A stretch of DNA of 10,694 nucleotides from Euperipatoides rowelli (GCA_003024985.2 PXIH01S0000314.1), one strand, 5' to 3'; shown: positions 1-7,010, numbered from the stretch's first letter. Notes: generated by a model not told the origin, from the sequence alone. Numbers and translations are program-made.

Positions 1-25
1 TATTACAAGTGTGAAGTATAAATTC

Positions 26-130
26 ATGGTTATCAAAATGTCCATACAACCGAAAAAGAAAAAAAAAAGGACGACTAAAATATAAATTTTTCGCTCTCCC
101 CACTGAATTTTTTTCTGCGGACACTCTAGT
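26..130 (+). repeat. Dispersed repeat B, copy 1
   Basis: This is one of four related stretches. Its left end, ATGGTTATCAAAATGTCC (26-43), matches 3486-3503 read on the minus strand with one difference. It then has an A-rich middle and a right end reading CCCCACTGAA, a T run and CTGCGGACA (98-123). The right end matches 3115-3141, which reads CCCCCCTGAA, a T run and CTGTGGATGT. The short inverted ends RTGTCC and GGACAY hint at a small DNA-transposon derivative, but no target duplication is clear. It has no coding potential. The family name B is local to this annotation. Confidence 0.6.
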
Positions 131-339
131 AGGCAGGTGGAATTAAATAAAAGTAAAACTTAAGCAAAGACATGTCGAAGACGATAAAAAGACAGCTTTA
201 GAACAGTCTTAGAAACTTATTTTAAGGACAAGGATATGATTAAGTCCAGATGGGTTAGTCAATCTTGTTTTCGGAATGTAATATAAATTATATTTAAGAT
301 CCTCGGGTAAGCAACTTAGCATCTGTGTTTTAGTTTTGT

Positions 340-586
340 CTTTGAATGCTCACTCATATTCAAACACTATATACGATATACCTGTGATTGTACTAACTTA
401 TGTATTTTTGTGTTTTGTATTATATGTATAAGTATGTATCCCTTTTGTTTTTTTTCCTCCTTTTCTAATTTGTTTTTTTTTGTATATACAATTTTTTTTA
501 ACATGTGTACCCGACAAAGGGATCTGGAGCATCACCCAGGACGGTGAAGATCCCGCTACCGTAATAAATAAATAAATAAATAAAAA
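340..586 (+). mobile_element. Probable 3' end of a non-LTR retrotransposon (LINE or LINE-dependent SINE)
   Basis: A relatively GC-rich block (508-560) is followed by five TAAA units (565-584). That arrangement is typical of the 3' terminus of CR1/L2/jockey-type LINEs or of SINEs mobilised by them. The block folds into a stem: GGGATCT (519-525) pairs with AGATCCC (548-554), and TCACC (532-536) pairs with GGTGA (543-547), leaving a six-base loop and a six-base bulge. In those LINE clades a 3' stem-loop next to a short tandem repeat is the known recognition site of the reverse transcriptase. No reverse transcriptase coding sequence is present, so this would be a 5'-truncated copy. The left boundary is a guess: the pyrimidine-rich sequence from about 340 may be 3' UTR or host DNA. 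The 508-584 core is the secure part. Confidence 0.5.
519..554 (+). other. Stem-loop in the putative LINE 3' end
   Basis: Twelve base pairs form in two blocks: GGGATCT with AGATCCC (outer) and TCACC with GGTGA (inner). The left side has a GGAGCA bulge and the loop is CAGGAC. It lies ten bases upstream of the TAAA tail, as expected for a retrotransposon 3' recognition hairpin. Confidence 0.55.
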
Positions 587-589
587 ACA

Positions 590-1325
590 AATGAAATCGA
601 CAAAGAAGTTTGCGCATTTTGCGTTAGTAAATCATATCACCGGTTTATTAAATTAGGAAAAAAAAAAAGTTCAGCGTGTCATATTCTAGAATAAATCCAG
701 CAATACTTTGTTATTTACAGTAAATTACTGCTTGTGAACATATAGATTGTTATTATTTTTTTTTTTTTAAAAAAAAAAGCTAAATATAGTTTATTTATGA
801 ATTATTTAAAATACTAAACAAAAAGTTTGTCAACACGTGGATTAATACGACTGCAATCAAATATCTAATTTAAAATTGCCATTAAAAATTAATCCAATTA
901 TGGTCTACTAACTTGAAATTGCTATTCGATGTAATCACCATGAAATAATAAATGAATTCTTAGCAAATAAAATGTATTATTTGGTAATAAATGGTCGTTC
1001 ATGATTTTCTAGACAATATGTGATTATGCACGTGCAAGCATTTACAAAAATATTGAAGCTACATTATTAGGACACCGTAAATAGTAAAGTAATTGAATTA
1101 ATTAAAAAAAAAAAAAAAAAGACCCAAAGAATAAATTAAATTTTGAAATAGGAAAAGTTGAATCTCCTTACGAGATGAACGCGTATGATTTCAGTTGAAT
1201 TATTTAGAATCTCAAACAGTGGCGGTTTCAAGCGTTAAAACCTTTAATAGGACCATCTCCCTTGGTTGAGTAATTAATTTTGGTATAAATTAGAACGTTA
1301 ATTCATCCTAATTGCATCTCTTTCA
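590..1325. other. AT-rich intergenic or intronic sequence, no gene seen
   Basis: No supported gene. The stretch contains a T13 run directly followed by A10 (756-778), which is a perfect T/A palindrome, and a run of 17 A (1104-1120) that could be a decayed poly(A) tail or simple slippage. No recognisable element lies upstream of that A run. Everything else is simple AT-rich sequence. Confidence 0.6.
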
Positions 1326-1523
1326 GGTAATTATGCCCCATGACTTTGCCGGAATCAGTTGAAAGTAATACGGTAACCACTGCGGTCATAAGACCTTTAT
1401 GTTTGTTTATATGTGTGTGTTTTTTTTTCTTCTTTCGTTTCTTTCCAGATTACTGAACCGTGAATCTCCGCACAACATGCGGCTCTATAAAATATTAACC
1501 GTACTTAGGAAGACGGACTAAAT
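1326..1523 (+). other. Possible exon remnants flanked by splice-site-like signals
   Basis: A pyrimidine-rich tract ending TTTCTTTCCAG (1438-1448) is a good 3' splice acceptor by eye. It is followed by less AT-biased sequence that stays open in one frame from the TTA at 1451 to a TAA at about 1520. This gives about 23 codons, including RESPHNMRLYKILTVLRKTD, with an AATAAAAT poly(A)-signal-like site just after it. A second acceptor-like CTCTTTCAG ends at 1326, before another less AT-rich stretch (1327-1390) containing GGTAACC, a possible donor. The peptide matches nothing I recognise. Such sites occur by chance in AT-rich DNA, so this is a weak call and could easily be ordinary non-coding sequence. 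Confidence 0.15.
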
Positions 1524-1884
1524 TGCTTATGAATAAAATATTAACGTGATTTAAATTAATTTATTAAAAAAAAAAGAAAAAAAAAAAGAAAAGAGCAAAC
1601 AATAGAAATTGATTCAGTGTAATAATCAATAGATATTGATTGAATAGAGGTTTGTTTTATTATATATCATTAAAATGAATAAATAAAAAAAAATTCAAGT
1701 GAAAAAAAATTCAAATGAAGAAAAGTAATAATCTGAAAACGTATTCAATAAATACGTTAATCCTTAAAATGACACTAATGCCCTCTACCTTTTAGATTTG
1801 TCATTACAACAGCATTGACAAAATTATTAATAAATAAATAAATACATTTTAAAAATCTTAATTACTGTATTTTTCAAAACTACT
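1524..1884. other. Low-complexity AT-rich stretch
   Basis: No gene is seen. It is dominated by A runs (1565-1590) and contains a small tandem repeat of two roughly 17-base units: an A run plus TTCAAGTG (1685-1701), then an A run plus TTCAAATG (1702-1717). Confidence 0.6.
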
Positions 1885-2105
1885 TACACGGTCGCCTAGA
1901 AACGGGCCGCAATAAGTCACAAATTACCGTTTAAATTTACAGTCATAACCTTACCGTAACCCTTAACCCTAACTCCTACTATGTATTAAACCCACTTGCC
2001 CCAATTCTATGATAATCTAGAGGTGGAATAATCCTTTTTTTTGATTAATTTTATAATTGACACAACTTCCTCAGCCTTTCCATATTGACGAAAATAGATG
2101 CACAT
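1885..2105 (+). repeat. Dispersed repeat A, copy 1 (longest copy)
   Basis: This copy shares GCCTAGAAACGGG (1894-1906) with the copy near 4049. From 1936 to 1963 it shares 28 consecutive identical bases with 6885-6912. That block includes ACAGTCATAACCTTACCG. Further right, TAATCTAGAGGTGGAATAAT and the sequence through CTTCCTCAGCC and CCATATTG align with 6924-7000. There is no coding potential. The CCCTAA-like motifs inside are part of the family and do not form a telomere array. The family is unclassified; a non-autonomous transposon is the likely explanation. Confidence 0.7.
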
Positions 2106-2281
2106 AATGTTAAAAACGAGGTAAAATGTGAGTTATTGTTACCCGTTTTTAGACACTTCTTTCCTTACCCTACTTCAGAATAATCACTAACAATATCATC
2201 CAGATTAAATTTATTGAGCAGTGTCACTTCCTCCTTAAAACATAAACCCATTTCATTTATTTAAATACTAGCGATAAGCAG

Positions 2282-2463
2282 AAGCCAATAAGCCCGATAA
2301 GCCCCGTTGGGCATCAAACATTTTTTTTGTTTAAGCCCTTTTTATCTAAGAGAAAACATCACTTAAAGTTTCTTGCGATCTTTTAAGCACGTTATATCAC
2401 AGTGATCTATGAAGAAAAAAAACGGTTTTGAATAAGCCCGTTAGATGGTGCTGTTATTGGCTT
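2282..2463. repeat. Pair of short repeated motifs (AATAAGCCCG and AAGCCAATAA)
   Basis: AATAAGCCCG occurs directly at 2287-2296 and 2431-2440. AAGCCAATAA (2282-2291) has a perfect inverted partner TTATTGGCTT (2454-2463). Together they bracket about 180 bases of AT-rich sequence. This may be the edge of a small element or coincidence. Confidence 0.3.
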
Positions 2464-2710
2464 TGGAACATGCTCAAATCCCAATTAAGATATAAGATAC
2501 TGATTTCAAAAATTTAGGAAAATGAAATTTGTAGGATTTTTTTCTTCTATACAATTTTGTAAAAATATATAACATTTAATATGCTTTTTAATATTATCTA
2601 TACAATTTTTAAGAAAATTATTTATTAAAGAAAAAAAAAAGATAAATAAGCAAAGATGATTAAGTTGAAAATGAGATAGCCAAAATGAATCAGTATATAG
2701 TGTGATAATA

Positions 2711-2752
2711 CCTCACAGCAATGATTGCTTCCCTCACAGCAATGCTTGCTTC
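2711..2752. repeat. 21-bp tandem duplication in the transposase pseudogene
   Basis: CCTCACAGCAATGATTGCTTC (2711-2731) is followed at once by the same 21 bases with one change (2732-2752). It adds seven codons near the transposase C-terminus, visible on the minus strand as the doubled IAVRE/IAVR. Because it is a multiple of three it does not shift frame. Confidence 0.9.
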
Positions 2753-3034
2753 GTGGTGATATTTCATACTCATCATAGTGTTCCGAAGCTCTTTTGATAT
2801 TAATGACCACTATTTCACTAAAGCACTTTTCAGCCCCTAAGCTTTGAGAAGGGGGCAGGAAGACTACACTATCCCAAGCATCCAAATAGGATTGAGGTCA
2901 GCTGACACTCCAAATATCTTATGTTTTTTTTCCTCAAGGAATTGACCAACAATTATGGCTCAATGAGGATGAACATTGTCATCCTGTAAGAAGAGATTGT
3001 CACCAATTGCAGCACATACAAGGGCATCTGCAAA

Positions 3035-3160
3035 GGGGGGGGGGGGACAAAACATCCTTTACAAAAAAAAGCTTATCAAAATATTTACAACTAATGTATA
3101 CATTTTAGCACCTACCCCCCTGAACTTTTTTCTGTGGATGTCCTTGAGCACATAAAGCTT
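3035..3160 (+). repeat. Dispersed repeat B, copy 2, inserted in the transposase pseudogene
   Basis: Transposase similarity stops at 3161 and resumes at 3034, so about 126 bases are extra. They begin with a run of 12 G (3035-3046). Next comes ACATCC (3052-3057), an A run plus GCTTATCAAAATATTTACAA (3069-3088), and then CCCCCCTGAACTTTTTTCTG (3115-3134) and GGATGT (3136-3141). The middle matches 7704-7722 and the right end matches 98-123. ACATCC and GGATGT are inverted copies of each other. The insertion is therefore younger than the Tc1 element. Confidence 0.65.
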
Positions 3161-3370
3161 GCAAATGTGTTCTATGATATTATCCTTACATCTCTGAACA
3201 TTCATGGAACATGTTGAACGTACATTGAGATATGTATGGCCACCCAGAGTGATGCCACCACATCATGACAGACCACCAATGTGTCTCTTCAAGGATGTTT
3301 GAGCAATGATTGTGAGTACCTGCATCTCTCCAGGTAAGTCCTCATTTGGGAGAACAAATCTGGACTCATC

Positions 3371-3410
3371 TATGAAGTGAACAGAGGCAAGGGCCTCTGT
3401 TCACTTCATA
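3371..3410. repeat. Perfect 18-bp inverted repeat with four-base spacer
   Basis: TATGAAGTGAACAGAGGC (3371-3388) and its exact reverse complement (3393-3410) are separated by AAGG. The left arm is transposase sequence just before the first catalytic Asp codon. The right arm is the same sequence turned round, and repeat B copy 3 starts immediately after it. The exact match in otherwise decayed DNA suggests a recent fold-back or template-switch event. Confidence 0.9.
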
Positions 3411-3503
3411 AATTCAGGGGAGGGCAAAAATATTTATGTTTTTGGTTGTCAATACCTTGACAAGCTTTTTATTTGTTTGGTTTGTGGACGTTTTGATAAC
3501 CAT
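3411..3503 (-). repeat. Dispersed repeat B, copy 3 (inverted)
   Basis: On the minus strand this reads ATGGTTATCAAAACGTCC (3503-3486), an A-rich middle with AAAAAGCTTGTCAAGGTATT, and CCCTCCCCTGAATT at 3411. This is the same order of landmarks as copies 1 and 2. The right end is cut at CTGAATT, where the 18-bp inverted repeat begins. Confidence 0.7.
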
Positions 3504-3510
3504 TAATTGA

Positions 3511-4035
3511 TACATCATGAGAGTACATTAGCTAACCACTATCTGGTGGTGAGAGTAGATTTTTAATTTAATACACTCAAATAGATAAGCAATTGAGGGC
3601 AACTTTTTATAGTCATTTGCATAAATTCATTCATGTGGATATCTAAGACAAACAGTTGAGTGACCGCTACTGGCTTGATATACAGTATGTGATGCATTGT
3701 CTAAGATGACCCTATATTTCTGATGTTATTCTATTCAGTATGAATTTGTTAATTAAACAAAAGAGTTCCCAATAGTCAACTGGAAGTATAGTAGATACTG
3801 TAGATGCTCTATTTTCATATTTCAATGTTCTCAAAAATCCTTAATTTATTTTAACTGGATTTAATTCTAAGTAGCCTACTGTAAGTATATAATAATTTTC
3901 TCAGATAAATTGTGGCACACTTAAAATTTATTCATTGCACAGACATGAAAATTACCTAATTAACTATTCAAATTTTAAAGTGATTATTTGCTTGCAAAAT
4001 TATGTAAAACTTAATATTATGGAAGCACTGCTAAT
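3511..4035. other. AT-rich sequence, nothing recognised
   Basis: No gene, repeat or structured element could be supported. Stops occur often in all frames and the base composition matches the surrounding filler. Confidence 0.6.
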
Positions 4036-4039
4036 AAAT

Positions 4040-4170
4040 GTAACGAGCGCCTAGAAACGGGTGACAATAAGTCCTAATTTACCGTATAGATAGCAGCCTT
4101 AATTTATAAATTTACAGTCTTAACCTTACCATAACCCTAAACCCTAACTCCTACTACATATTAAACGGGA
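4040..4170 (+). repeat. Dispersed repeat A, copy 2
   Basis: GCCTAGAAACGGG, then CAATAAGTC, a TTTACCG motif, TTTACAGTC, TTAACCTTACC, CCTAACTCCTACTA and TATTAAAC follow in the same order as in copy 1 (1894-1989), with an extra segment of about 25 bases before TTTACAGTC. Similarity to copy 1 stops after TATTAAAC, shortly before the palindrome at 4193. Confidence 0.7.
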
Positions 4171-4192
4171 ATAATTCAGTTTTGTGTTCAGC

Positions 4193-4397
4193 TTAAATAG
4201 ATTCATTCTTAATTTAAACATATTGAATAGTTATTGAGAAATTTATTTTCAATAACAAATCAATACTTTGAAATTAGGAATGCATGTATTAATAGAATAC
4301 ATGCATTCCTAAATTATTCAAAGAATGGAAATATTATTGAAAATAAAAATTATCAATAACCATTCAATATTTTAAAATTAAGAATGAATCTATTAAA
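4193..4397. mobile_element. Imperfect palindrome of about 200 bp, MITE-like fold-back element
   Basis: The two arms are reverse complements along most of their length around a five-base centre (AATAG, 4291-4295). The inner 15 bp are perfect: AGGAATGCATGTATT (4276-4290) with 4296-4310. The outer 18 bp are also perfect: AATAGATTCATTCTTAAT (4196-4213) with 4377-4394. The middle, around CAATAA and TATTGAATAG, pairs with small mismatches and indels. Taking GATTCATTCTT as the terminus, TA flanks both ends (4198-4199 and 4391-4392). That would fit the TA target duplication of a Tc1/mariner-derived MITE, but TA is common here. No coding capacity. Confidence 0.75.
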
Positions 4398-4527
4398 TTA
4401 TCGGTAATTTACATCTGAAATTGACAAGACTCAAGTTTACGTTCCCTCCTAATTGCCCCATTGATCACTATTGATTGAATGCAGAAAGGATAAAGGAATT
4501 AGCTAAAATATGTTGCACTTTTGGCAT

Positions 4528-4700
4528 ATTTTGGATGAAGGCATAATGTTAAGCTTGATACGCAGACACTTGTGTTGAATTTTGGATAAAGGGGTAATGT
4601 TAAGTTTAATATGCAGACACTTGTACAAATCATTTAATGAATGTCAAATTTTGGATGTAGGGATAATGGTAAGTTTGATACGCAGACGCTTATACAAATT
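4528..4700 (+). repeat. Tandem repeat, three units of 51-69 bp
   Basis: Units begin at about 4528, 4579 and 4648, each with TTTTGGAT, then GG.ATAATG.TAAG.TT.ATA, then GCAGAC.CTT. The spacing is 51 then 69 bases, both multiples of three, so one frame repeats the peptide theme LDxGIMLSLIRRHLYK. That frame is broken by a TGA after unit 1 (4576-4578). The 60-codon ORF at 4582-4764 is therefore probably a by-product of the repeat. No protein family is recognised. Confidence 0.85.
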
Positions 4701-4764
4701 ATCAAAATTTATGTACACTTCGTACAAAATAGCCCTTTTTTTAATAATTTTAATATTGCAATAG

Positions 4765-4910
4765 GTAACTAACCTTAACCCTTGCCCTGAACCCTAACTC
4801 CAACTAGTGTATTTCACAGTGAAATACACTTAGGTGTGAAATATACTTTGTGTGAAATAGCCTACACTAAGTCCCATGCCTAGGATAATCCAGAAGCGCA
4901 ACAACAACCC
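4765..4910 (+). repeat. Dispersed repeat A, copy 3 (divergent)
   Basis: CTAACCTTAACCCTTGCCCTGAACCCTAACTCC is read here in pieces: CTAACCTTAACCCTTG, then CCTGAACCCTAACTCCAAC. A tail follows with GGATAATCC, AGAAGCG, and CCCTTTTT. These correspond in order to ACCTTACCG/CCCTAACTCC and ATAATCTAGAGG/TCCTTTTTT in copy 1. Between them this copy has its own insert with three GTGAAATA units. Confidence 0.5.
4806..4830. repeat. Perfect 12-bp inverted repeat plus degenerate GTGAAATA repeats
   Basis: AGTGTATTTCAC (4806-4817) and GTGAAATACACT (4819-4830) are separated by one base. GTGAAATATACT and GTGAAATAGCCT follow at about 4836-4866, making a short tandem array of the right arm. Confidence 0.85.
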
Positions 4911-5483
4911 TTTTTGTATAGTTAGTTAGGAGATTATATATAACTTTTAACAAAATTTATTACCATCCTAACCTTAATATTATACTAAACCTATCTCAAA
5001 AATAAATAAATCCTAATTTAAAAATTAAATCATATTACAAAACTAACCTCTAATATGGTCCCAGCCAGCCATTTTAAAATACCTGGTACTAAAATAAAAC
5101 AATGTACGCATGTCCAAAATAAAACAAAAACAAAATGTAGCTAACAAAATAGCTATAGGGGAATAGACAAGGAAAACAATATTATTCAAAATAAATAAAC
5201 AATTTGATTTATTTATTACTAGTTGAAGTACCCGGTGTTGGCATTTTAAGGGTTAATTTAGACTAGGCCTCGAAATTCGAAATTCGACCAATAAGAAATT
5301 CCTTTGTAAAAAGCCACCACAACGCTAAACAATGAATGTTTTAAATTTTATCTATAAATTTTAGCTATTGCACTCCCTCTCCATATAAACTTTAACTCTG
5401 CCAAATCTCACACTCCTCCGTGCGCCCAATATGCTTAAAAAGGGATCCAAAGTTTTCCCTTCACGTATTAATAGGCTATATAA
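4911..5483. other. AT-rich sequence without recognised genes
   Basis: No gene is supported. CCATCCTAACCTTAATATTA (4963-4982) is faintly like the A family core but too short to call. CGAAATTCGAAATTCGA (near 5271) is a small tandem. A TATA-like CTATATAAG at about 5476 sits just before the next repeat, with no gene after it. Confidence 0.5.
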
Positions 5484-5730
5484 GATTTCAAATTTGTTTA
5501 GTTGCCTCGGCTGAATTAATTATACGCCCGTCTATAAAATTTCACGATCTACGCTTGTAAACTGTCGATTTGTATCGACAGTGGCCCGGGGTTTTTAATT
5601 AATTAAAAAATAACCGTAATTAATTTTGATTTCAAATTTTTTTAGTTGCCACGGTCGTGTTTTAACTTTTAATACGCCCTTCTGTAAAATTTCATGATTC
5701 TGGCTTGTAAACTGTGGATTTATATAGCAA
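5484..5730 (+). repeat. Direct duplication, two diverged units with a 144-bp period
   Basis: Unit 1 (5484-5580) and unit 2 (5628-5729) share GATTTCAAATTT, TTTAGTTGCC.CGG, ATACGCCC.TCT.TAAAATTTCA, GAT, and GCTTGTAAACTGT.GATTT in order. The units differ at many positions and by small indels, so the duplication is not recent. There is no coding potential. Confidence 0.85.
5561..5582. other. Perfect 9-bp hairpin at the end of duplication unit 1
   Basis: ACTGTCGAT (5561-5569) pairs with ATCGACAGT (5574-5582) across a TTGT loop. In unit 2 the matching place reads ACTGTGGATTTATATAGC and cannot form the stem. Confidence 0.8.
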
Positions 5731-6430
5731 GACAGAGGCAAATTTTCTCTTTTATATAGGAGATAAATATTATTTCAAATACAATTTGGACAAAAAAATT
5801 AAATATATTAAACACAAACAATTAAATAACTAAAAAGAATGGGAGTGGTTAGGTAGGTACGTGTCAAGGTAAATAGTTTGTTAAATTAATCCTGGTAAGA
5901 TCATTTGGAGTGCTAGGTAACAAAATATTACCAAGTTTTATGTTCTTTGTTGGAAACTGATTTTCAGGTAAAGGATGATAAGCGGGGATGGGTGTGAGAG
6001 GAGGAAGAACTAGCAAATTTAGCATTTAAGAAATAAAGCCAATTTGTAATATGCTTTTTTAAATGGTAACATTTGCAGTTATGAAAGGTAATTAATGCAG
6101 AGGAATATGAGCTAAGTAGGTAGTGGAAAGTTAGATAGGTAGATGGGTTGATGAAAATTCTAACACAACAAAATGAAAGGCCAAGAAAAACATAAAAACA
6201 ATAAAATGTATTTAAAGCAAACAAACAAAATAGAACAGAGAGGGGGGGAGGAACTATTAAATAGGAATGGTAATTAGTAGCCTAAAGTATAAATATTCCC
6301 AATTTTTATAATTATAGAAAAAAATTATAGGTAGCATTGCCAACAGAATTAATTCTAAACACTAAGAAAAAAAAATGTAAATATTTAAACGCTTAACCCT
6401 CTCTCATCCTCCAAAAATATGAATTGGGAT
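5731..6430. other. AT-rich, purine-biased sequence without a supported gene
   Basis: A minus-strand 86-codon ORF (5964-6224) exists, but its translation is Ser/Phe/Tyr-rich low-complexity peptide of the kind expected from GTAGGTAGT- and GGTAGATGG-like plus-strand DNA. It is not called as a gene. A G7 run lies at 6242-6248. Confidence 0.55.
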
Positions 6431-6515
6431 GGGGGGGGGGAGTAATAGATAAATGGATAGGCAACTTGGTCTATAAATATATAGATAGGTATGATAGGCA
6501 GGCAGATAGATAGTA
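6431..6515 (+). repeat. Poly-G run and degenerate GATA/GGCA microsatellite
   Basis: Ten G (6431-6440) are followed by GATAGATAAATGGATAGG and, after an AT spacer, by ATAGATAGGTATGATAGG, CAGGCAGATAGATAG (to about 6512). The array is interrupted and imperfect. It produces the Tyr/Leu/Ile-rich end of a minus-strand 74-codon ORF (6404-6628), which is not called as a gene. Confidence 0.8.
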
Positions 6516-6884
6516 AGAAAGGTAATGGGATTATGTATGATAATATAGAGCTCCTCCCTAAGAATGATATTCCTGACTCCTATCAGGGACCCAGAGTCTT
6601 GAGGGGAATTCAGGCAAAACAAAAACAATGTCTATGTTGCATGGAAGTTGTTAGCTAAAATAACCTGAATAAAATGACAAATAAACACTGAATTCAACCT
6701 AATAACATTTAAAAAAAACAGAAGCCCACTTTTAATTAAATATGTGTATAATCTACCATAAATTTAAATAAATGAATAGTAATACCTTAATGGTCAGTTT
6801 CCAATTAACTTTAATTAGGAATCGTGTGACAACTAAAACGTAGTAACATTGGAATTTTTTTCTTGCTGATTTTAATATATTTTC
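6516..6884. other. AT-rich sequence, nothing recognised
   Basis: A slightly less AT-rich part (6545-6615) has a GACTCCTATCAGGGACCCAG region, but no family is recognised. The rest is ordinary AT-rich filler. Confidence 0.5.
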
Positions 6885-7010
6885 TTTACAGTCATAACCT
6901 TACCGTAACCCTGAACCCTAGGGTAATCTACAGGTGAAATAATCTTTGGCTGAGTGACGATTTTGATAATTTCAACTTACTTCCATCAGCCATATTGGTG
7001 GGCAGATAAC
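6885..7010 (+). repeat. Dispersed repeat A, copy 4 (internally deleted)
   Basis: The first 28 bases (6885-6912) are identical to 1936-1963. After GAACCCTAGG the copy jumps to GGTAATCTACAGGTGAAATA, matching 2011-2030. It skips about 40 bases of copy 1, including CTCCTACTATGTATTAAAC. The right part (AATTTCAACTTACTTCC, CAGCC, CATATTGG) matches 2053-2087 of copy 1. Confidence 0.75.

Larger units (their letters stand above)
2690..3388 (-). pseudogene. Tc1-like (DD34E) transposase pseudogene, C-terminal two thirds
   Basis: Read on the minus strand in shifting frames, the family landmarks appear in the right order. They are VHFIDESRF (first catalytic Asp codon 3368-3370), SVMMW near 3270-3256, GGITLGGHTYLNV (to about 3220), NIIEHIC ending at 3161, then AIGDNLFLQDDNVHPH (second catalytic Asp codon 2978-2980). 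After these come SADLNPI (2903-2885) and a C-terminus with SMKYHHEASIAV and a final YYHTIY before TGA at 2690-2692. Tc1 transposases cut and paste DNA at TA sites using a DD34E triad. Without the 3035-3160 insertion, the two Asp codons lie about 87 codons apart, as expected for the family. The element is dead. It has an in-frame stop at 2960-2962, frameshifts near 3256 and 2882, loss of the expected Glu after NPI, an inserted repeat and no N-terminal DNA-binding domain. The 86-codon ORF at 2625-2885 covers only the C-terminal remnant in one frame. Confidence 0.85.

Noticed and set aside
1950-1976. CCCTAA-like motifs that resemble interstitial telomere repeats (also at 4134, 4780 and 6910)
   Set aside because: Each copy has only one to three degenerate motifs, and they sit at the same internal place in repeat family A. 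They are part of that repeat and not a telomere array.
2711-2752. A CRISPR-like repeat
   Set aside because: Two adjacent units with no spacer, inside an animal-type transposase pseudogene.
3371-3410. A microRNA precursor or a transcription terminator
   Set aside because: The stem is only 18 bp with a four-base loop, and one arm is plainly transposase sequence. A fold-back duplication is the simpler reading.
4806-4866. An operator or protein-binding palindrome array
   Set aside because: There is no gene or promoter near it, and it lies within a repeat A copy, so an element-internal repeat is more likely.
5964-6224. Minus-strand 86-codon ORF
   Set aside because: Low-complexity Ser/Phe/Tyr/His composition that mirrors simple purine-rich plus-strand sequence, with no homology recognised.
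6404-6628. Minus-strand 74-codon ORF
   Set aside because: Its second half is a direct translation of the GATA-type microsatellite and poly-G run.
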